Shown here: positions 59,422 to 64,000 of the stretch, piece by piece
Numbering within the stretch: the stretch's first letter is position 1
How the letters are laid out: each line of letters begins with the position of its first letter
NCBI GenBank assembly: GCA_018432235.1
Contig: JAHDLO010000014.1
Coordinates: forward strand, 124,001 to 188,000
From: Clostridiaceae bacterium
GTDB taxonomy: Bacteria; Bacillota; Clostridia; Peptostreptococcales; Natronincolaceae
DNA length: 64,000 nt
Reading direction: 5' to 3'
Made by a program: the position numbers and the translations under genes
Notes under the pieces: model-generated
The model's input: the letters and a program-made list of their open reading frames with translations, nothing else
What the model was told of the DNA's origin: nothing
Databases searched by the model: none

Positions 59422-60486
59422 ATGTTTCAAACAGCTTACGAGGATATGTATAATAATTTGAAAAAGGGCCAAGCATCCCTTCTTTTAACTCAGCTTAAGC
59501 CACTATATGAGCGTGGTGGCGATATTGAAAAGAAAGAAATATTTAACCACCAGCAGCTGATCCAAAGTAATTTGCCAAAGGAGCTACAGAAAAAAATCAA
59601 TAGTACCTTTGAAACCGGCAAGCCCATGATGGCAACCTACAATGACAAAAGTCTTTTAGTTGAGCCTTTTTTTCCTAAGCCTCGGCTAATAATTTTGGGT
59701 GGAGGGCATATTGCCAAGCCACTTTCAGAGTTTGGTGCAAAGGTCGGCTTTTCCATAGTTGTTTCAGACGATAGACCCTCCTTTGCAAATCCTGATCGAT
59801 TTCCCAATGCCGACGAAGTCATCTGCGAAGGCTTTGAAGCAGTATTTGATCAAATAGAAATAAGGCCCTCTGACTTTGTCGTAATTGTTACCAGGGGCCA
59901 TCGCCATGATGGTATTTGTATAAGAAGAGCTCTAAATTACAGCCCTACATATATTGGTATGATTGGCTCTAAGCGCAGGGTTAAAGAGATGCTACAGCAG
60001 CTAATGGCTGAAGGATATCCTAAGGAAAAATTAGAAGCCCTTCATTCCCCCATAGGGCTTTCTATTGGAGCAGTAACCCCTGAAGAAATAGCGATTTCTA
60101 TAATTTCTGAATGTATTGGCGTCAGAAGAAGCTCCTCTAGTAGTGCCCTTGTGAAAAGCACCCCCTTCTGTTGGCCAGAATTTGATCAAGATGTAATGAG
60201 AGAAATGGCCTATAAATCCGAGGCTCCCTGTGCCCTTATCACCATTATTGCCTCCAGAGGCTCAGTGCCAAGAAAGGCTGGTGCAAAAATGATAACATGG
60301 CTAGACGGAAGGGTTATGGGAAGCATAGGTGGCGGATGCAGCGAGGCCAATATACTAACCCTAGCCCGGGAAGTCATATTACATAAGGGCTATAGAATCG
60401 AACACGTCGATATGACTGGTGATGTCGCTGAGGATGAAGGCATGGTCTGTGGTGGCATGATTGATGTGCTAATAGAAGCTTTCTAG
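59422..60486 (+). CDS. XdhC-like aldehyde oxidoreductase maturation factor
   Basis: A 354-residue protein with the Rossmann part first (about 85-235: RLIILGGGHIAKPLSEFGAK, VSDDRPSFANPDRFP, VIVTRGHRHDGICIRRAL, IGMIGSKRRVKEML) and the XdhC/CoxI part last (about 270-354: APCALITIIASRGSVPRKAG, GSIGGGCSEANILTLAREV, GMVCGGMIDVLIEAF). Ordinary XdhC has the reverse order. This form accompanies aldehyde or xanthine oxidoreductases and probably delivers a sulfurated pterin cofactor, here to the divergent AOR. The ATG at 59422 follows TTGGAGG; the TTG at 59404 overlaps that site. Confidence 0.82.
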   Translation: MFQTAYEDMYNNLKKGQASLLLTQLKPLYERGGDIEKKEIFNHQQLIQSNLPKELQKKINSTFETGKPMMATYNDKSLLVEPFFPKPRLIILGGGHIAKPLSEFGAKVGFSIVVSDDRPSFANPDRFPNADEVICEGFEAVFDQIEIRPSDFVVIVTRGHRHDGICIRRALNYSPTYIGMIGSKRRVKEMLQQLMAEGYPKEKLEALHSPIGLSIGAVTPEEIAISIISECIGVRRSSSSSALVKSTPFCWPEFDQDVMREMAYKSEAPCALITIIASRGSVPRKAGAKMITWLDGRVMGSIGGGCSEANILTLAREVILHKGYRIEHVDMTGDVAEDEGMVCGGMIDVLIEAF

Positions 60487-60509
60487 ACTGCTAAATTGGA
60501 GGAATAGAA

Positions 60510-61037
60510 ATGAATATACGAATACATGGATTGAGAAGTTCTCGAGTATTGCTTATTGGTGCATTTACCATGGTCTTTCTTTTGATACTGCTTCTGATTT
60601 TTCACGATGCATCCAAGGATTCCACCATCGCCTATGCCATCACTTCCGATGATATTGACGAAGGAAAACAGATGATTGTCGACTATTTCCAGGCATTAAA
60701 GACAAGTGATACCGTTATATTAAAGAGTTATGTCAGCTATAATCTAGTGGGCATTAAGGAAATAGGGGCCTGTAATGTCAATGGGAAAAATCCCAGCTTG
60801 GCTTTTCTCTATGATGATGACTTTAAACCAGACCTAATAAGGATTGAAACTTCCACAAAATATCCACTTGACACCCAAAGCATTATCGAGGAAATGAAGC
60901 ATAGTTATAGCATCGATATCTATCAAGTACTTGGTCTGCATGTTTACTTTAACTATGGTATAGACCATGATTGGGATTTCATACTTATCAAGGAGACAGA
61001 GAGCAGTCCATGGAAAATTCATTTGTGGCGTAGTTAA
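60510..61037 (+). CDS. Membrane-anchored protein, function unknown
   Basis: The 175-residue product has a single N-terminal transmembrane segment (about 14-32), then an extracytoplasmic domain of about 140 residues: DDIDEGKQMIVDYFQALKTS, IIEEMKHSYSIDIYQVLG, YFNYGIDHDWDFILIKETES and a WKIHLWRS end. The pattern suggests a DUF4829-like domain, which is uncertain. It starts 23 bases after the XdhC-like gene, following TGGAGGA, so may share its transcript. It is convergent with the next gene with only two bases between stops. Confidence 0.6.
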   Translation: MNIRIHGLRSSRVLLIGAFTMVFLLILLLIFHDASKDSTIAYAITSDDIDEGKQMIVDYFQALKTSDTVILKSYVSYNLVGIKEIGACNVNGKNPSLAFLYDDDFKPDLIRIETSTKYPLDTQSIIEEMKHSYSIDIYQVLGLHVYFNYGIDHDWDFILIKETESSPWKIHLWRS

Positions 61038-61039
61038 TC

Positions 61040-61369
61040 TTATGGGTTGCAAATACTACAGGGTTCAAAACCCTGCTCAACAGCTTCTTCCCTAGTATAA
61101 AATACAATCATATTTTGTATATATATCTTCTCTGCCTCTGTGCAGTTGGGGATGTGGAATCTATCTGGCATGTAATCAGCGACATATTGAACAGGCGGCT
61201 TTTCTTCAGATTCCTTTGGCTCCTGCTCTATATTGCCTTTTTCAACCACCGGAATCACTAGCTTTGGTTGATGCTGTTGGGAGGCCTTTTCTTCCCGAAA
61301 TTGCATAGCTAATATTATTAAAATCACTGCTATGAATATAAAGCTAATCACTTTTCGATTTCTTCCCAT
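61040..61369 (-). CDS. Membrane-anchored protein with Ada-type zinc site
   Basis: A 109-residue protein with an N-terminal membrane helix (about 5-22), a polar linker (about 23-60) and a C-terminal domain. The domain has FHIPNC (His72, Cys76), YTREEAVEQGFEPCSIC (Cys104, Cys107), the pattern of the Ada metal-binding domain. Similar domains end many exported nucleases and lipoproteins of Firmicutes. A methyl-transfer role is not implied. The start follows AGGAGAAG. Confidence 0.7.
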   Translation of the reverse strand: MGRNRKVISFIFIAVILIILAMQFREEKASQQHQPKLVIPVVEKGNIEQEPKESEEKPPVQYVADYMPDRFHIPNCTEAEKIYIQNMIVFYTREEAVEQGFEPCSICNP

Positions 61370-61567
61370 GGATTTCTTCTCCTTTATATACTATATTTAT
61401 GCTTATATTATACATTGATTTCCGAGATTAAGTATAGATTTTAGTGGTGAGGATGTCCAATCACCGATCCAGCCCTATCGTAAAAATAATATTTTTAGAC
61501 AAAATAGGAGCTGTTCACCAGCGATTATTAATCCCTAGTGCCCAGCCCCTCCTTTACTTTACTTCCA

Positions 61568-61783
61568 CTAAATTTCTTCTATCGAAACCACATCATAACC
61601 TACATCCTCTACCGTTTCCTTCAACAGCTGGTGGCTGACGTCGCTGGAAAGCTCTACAACAGCACTTTTATCCTGTAAATCTACCGTAGCCTCTACTACC
61701 TCCTCCAGCTCATTTAACGCCTTAGTCACTCTTCCTGAGCAATGTCCGCAGCTCATACCCTCAATTTTAATTTTCTTTTTCAT
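61568..61783 (-). CDS. copZ: Copper chaperone CopZ-like HMA protein
   Basis: A 71-residue single-domain protein: KIKIEGMSCGHCSGRVTKAL carries the CxxC copper site, followed by the usual ferredoxin-like fold ending VEDVGYDVVSIEEI. It hands Cu(I) to the CopA ATPase encoded immediately upstream (16 bases). The start follows AAGGAGGAAG. The 200 bases downstream (61370-61567) hold nothing I recognise. Confidence 0.93.
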   Translation of the reverse strand: MKKKIKIEGMSCGHCSGRVTKALNELEEVVEATVDLQDKSAVVELSSDVSHQLLKETVEDVGYDVVSIEEI

Positions 61784-61799
61784 TTTTTTTCTTCCTCCT

Positions 61800-64000
61800 T
61801 TAATGTATTGGTTTAAAGCCTCTTAATCTTAAGGCATTAGTCACAACTGAAACTGAGCTTAATGCCATAGCCCCCGCTGCATATATCGGATTTAATAGGG
61901 GACCCCCTAATGCATATAATAGGCCTGCTGCAATCGGTATGCCCAAGGTATTGTAGCCAAAGGCCCAAAATAGGTTCTGTTTAATATTTCTAATGGTACT
62001 CTTGCTTAGCTGTATGGCAGTCACAACATCCATCAGATCACTCTTCATCAATACGATATCTGCGGATTCCATTGCAACATCGGTTCCTGATCCTATTGCA
62101 ATCCCCACATCTGCCTGAGCCAGAGCCGGCGCATCATTGATGCCATCTCCCACCATAGCAACCCTTTTGTCCTGCTGCTGCAGCTTCTTGACCTCATTAG
62201 CCTTATCCTCCGGCAAAACCTCTGCTAGTACCAGGTCAATGCCCACCTGCTTTGCTATCGCTGCCGCCGTACGCTTGTTGTCCCCAGTTATCATGGCCAC
62301 CTGAATCCCCATTTTATGCAGCTTTTCAATGGCCCTTTTGCTGTTTTCCTTTACAACGTCTGCAACTGCTATGATTCCCACCAGCTGATTATTTACGGCA
62401 ATATACATAGGGGTTTTTCCGTCGCTGGCCAGCTTGTCGGAGGCCTCCTCCATATCTATATCCACCTGCTTCTCCACCATCAGCTTTTTATTGCCCAGCA
62501 GAATGCTCTTATCATCAATTGTTACTGCGATACCATGTCCGGGTATTGCCATAAAATCTTTAACTGCCCTCAGCTCCAGATTCTTTTCTTGAGCCGCCTT
62601 TACTATAGCCTCTCCCAGTGGATGCTCTGACCCTTTTTCTGCCGAAGCAGCCAGCATCAACAACTCCTCCTGAGGTATGGTCTCCTTAACCACGATATCA
62701 GTAACCGTCGGTTTTCCTTCTGTAATTGTGCCTGTTTTATCGAAGACTACCGTTTTTATCTTGTGGGCGGTTTCTAGGGCCTCACCGCCCTTTATCAGAA
62801 CACCGTACTCTGCTCCCTTACCGGTTCCCACCATGATGGCGGTAGGCGTAGCCAGACCAAGAGCGCAGGGGCAAGCAATAACCAGCACCGCTATAAATAT
62901 GGTTAAGGCGAATACCGTAGAATGTCCTGTTAAGTACCAGGCCAGGGCCGCAATTATCGCTATGGCTATTACCACCGGTACAAAGTAGCCGGAAATGATG
63001 TCCGCCAGCTTTGCAATCGGCGCCTTGGTGCCCTGAGCATCCTCCACCAGCTTGATTATTTGAGCCAATGCAGTATCCTTACCTACCTTAGTGGCTTCAA
63101 ATTTAATTGAACCATTTTTATTGATACTACCGCCTACCACTGAGTCCCCCTGCTTCTTTTCAACAGGAATACTCTCACCTGTCAGCATCGATTCATCTAC
63201 AGCGGTATATCCGTCAACGACCCTACCGTCTACAGGGATTTTCTCCCCCGGCTTCACCAGAATAATATCGCCAACCTCAACCTCTTCTATCGGTATGACT
63301 ATCTCCTGGCCCTCCTGTAGGACAATTGCTGTTTTAGGCTGCATACCCATCAGCTTTTTAATAGCCTCTGAGGTCTTGCCCTTTGAAACCATCTCCAGGT
63401 ATTTTCCCAGTAAAATCAGGGTAATGATGACGGCGGCTGTCTCAAAGTAAAGCTCATCCACCATGGCGGTGTTTCCCTGCATGATTTCAAAAATGGCGTA
63501 AACACCATATATATATGCTGCACTTGTGCCTATAGCAATCAATGAATCCATGTTGGGATTTCTTCTTATCAGCGCCTTAAAGCCTACTGTATAGAAGCGA
63601 TATCCTGCTATCATAACCGGTGTTGTTAATATAATCTGGAATAATGCGAAGTTCATTGGATTATGATGGGGATTTAAAAACATCGGCAGTGGTGCCTTCA
63701 GCATATGTCCCATAGTGACGTATAATAGCGGTGTCGTAACGATCGCTGCCACTAAAAATTTATACCAAAGGGTCTTTAACTCCTTCTGACGCTTTTCTTT
63801 TTCCTTATCTGTCTGATCCTCTGCCTCCAGCTCCAGAGGCTTGTAGCCGGCCTTTTCAATGGCCTGCTTTATCTGGGAAATTCTAAGCTCGGTGCTGTCG
63901 TATTTTACCGTTGCCTTTTCTGTAGCAAAGTTTACGGATGCAGATTCTATACCACTTAGCTTTTTAAGAGATCTTTCTACAGCTGCAGCGCATGCACCAC
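61800..64000 (-). CDS. copA: Copper P1B-type ATPase CopA (N-terminus beyond window)
   Basis: At least 733 codons, open to the right edge. The visible N-terminal part contains the end of a heavy-metal domain (CxxC ending in [16 protein letters not shown], near the window edge). Then come membrane helices, the TGES motif, the ion site [20 protein letters not shown], the phosphorylation site [21 protein letters not shown] and [16 protein letters not shown]. These mark a Cu(I)-exporting P-type ATPase. An apparent start at 63752 is internal, as the frame continues. It is followed by copZ, a common copper-resistance pair. Confidence 0.93.
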   Translation of the reverse strand, partial: GACAAAVERSLKKLSGIESASVNFATEKATVKYDSTELRISQIKQAIEKAGYKPLELEAEDQTDKEKEKRQKELKTLWYKFLVAAIVTTPLLYVTMGHMLKAPLPMFLNPHHNPMNFALFQIILTTPVMIAGYRFYTVGFKALIRRNPNMDSLIAIGTSAAYIYGVYAIFEIMQGNTAMVDELYFETAAVIITLILLGKYLEMVSKGKTSEAIKKLMGMQPKTAIVLQEGQEIVIPIEEVEVGDIILVKPGEKIPVDGRVVDGYTAVDESMLTGESIPVEKKQGDSVVGGSINKNGSIKFEATKVGKDTALAQIIKLVEDAQGTKAPIAKLADIISGYFVPVVIAIAIIAALAWYLTGHSTVFALTIFIAVLVIACPCALGLATPTAIMVGTGKGAEYGVLIKGGEALETAHKIKTVVFDKTGTITEGKPTVTDIVVKETIPQEELLMLAASAEKGSEHPLGEAIVKAAQEKNLELRAVKDFMAIPGHGIAVTIDDKSILLGNKKLMVEKQVDIDMEEASDKLASDGKTPMYIAVNNQLVGIIAVADVVKENSKRAIEKLHKMGIQVAMITGDNKRTAAAIAKQVGIDLVLAEVLPEDKANEVKKLQQQDKRVAMVGDGINDAPALAQADVGIAIGSGTDVAMESADIVLMKSDLMDVVTAIQLSKSTIRNIKQNLFWAFGYNTLGIPIAAGLLYALGGPLLNPIYAAGAMALSSVSVVTNALRLRGFKPIH

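Noticed and set aside
63752-64000. Start of copA at 63752
   Set aside because: The reading frame continues upstream to the window edge with a heavy-metal domain, so that codon is internal.

Overview
The window looks like a chromosomal segment of a low-GC, anaerobic, endospore-forming member of the Clostridia; gene content and order would fit an Alkaliphilus/Natronincola-like relative, but that placement is inference. Sporulation genes (spmA, spmB, gin/csfB, ricT, abrB with Spo0A boxes), an anaerobic cobalamin pathway without heme-completing genes, an aldehyde:ferredoxin oxidoreductase and a Bacillus-like gene order (gin, yaaO, tmk, yaaQ/darA, holB, yaaT/ricT, yabB, yabC/rsmI, abrB, metS, yabD/tatD) all point this way. 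Most genes are on the minus strand. No rRNA, tRNA, CRISPR array or intact insertion sequence was seen.

Layout. 0-5 kb: two TasA/camelysin-like proteins and a SipW-type signal peptidase (minus strand) preceded by a c-di-GMP-II riboswitch and its terminator; a divergent secreted CAP-domain protein; Spo0A-box-like sites between them; a structured RNA-like intergenic region; and an HD-GYP protein whose catalytic HD motif is changed to LD. 5-16 kb: tatD, metG with a T-box leader, a P1-family peptidase, spmA-spmB, pncB, a CCA-adding-type enzyme with HD domain, abrB with a consensus promoter and Spo0A boxes, rsmI and trmN6. 16-23 kb (an insertion in the Bacillus-like order): a repeat-containing secreted protein, a cadC-cadA metal efflux pair, sigI-rsgI and a TlpA-like lipoprotein lacking the redox cysteines. 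23-29.7 kb: ricT, holB, darA, tmk, an Orn/Lys/Arg decarboxylase, a small HTH-like protein, gin, and two small membrane proteins.

29.7-46.6 kb is one long minus-strand tetrapyrrole/cobalamin gene train read from a cobalamin riboswitch plus terminator at 46.3-46.55 kb: cbiX, hemA, precorrin-2 dehydrogenase, hemC, cobA-hemD fusion, hemB, hemL, cbiA, then L-threonine kinase, cbiC, D, E, T, L, F, G, H, J. It carries glutamyl-tRNA to uroporphyrinogen III and most of corrin ring synthesis; hemE onward is absent here.

46.6-52.6 kb: a TVP38-type membrane protein, a two-component system, a secreted repeat protein, a ThiF/MoeB-type adenylyltransferase and mltG. 52.6-60.5 kb: a tungsten/molybdenum cofactor oxidoreductase locus (YdhW-like protein, TatA, Tat-signal ferredoxin, AOR, polyferredoxin, molybdopterin-binding protein, divergent XdhC-like maturation factor) resembling the E. 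coli ydhYVWXUT group; this is the best candidate for a poorly described system. 60.5-64 kb: a membrane-anchored unknown, an Ada-type zinc-site protein, CopZ and CopA (cut by the window end).

Two nucleotide-signalling themes recur: c-di-GMP (riboswitch, degenerate HD-GYP) and Spo0A/AbrB transition-state control, both close to the TasA-like genes.
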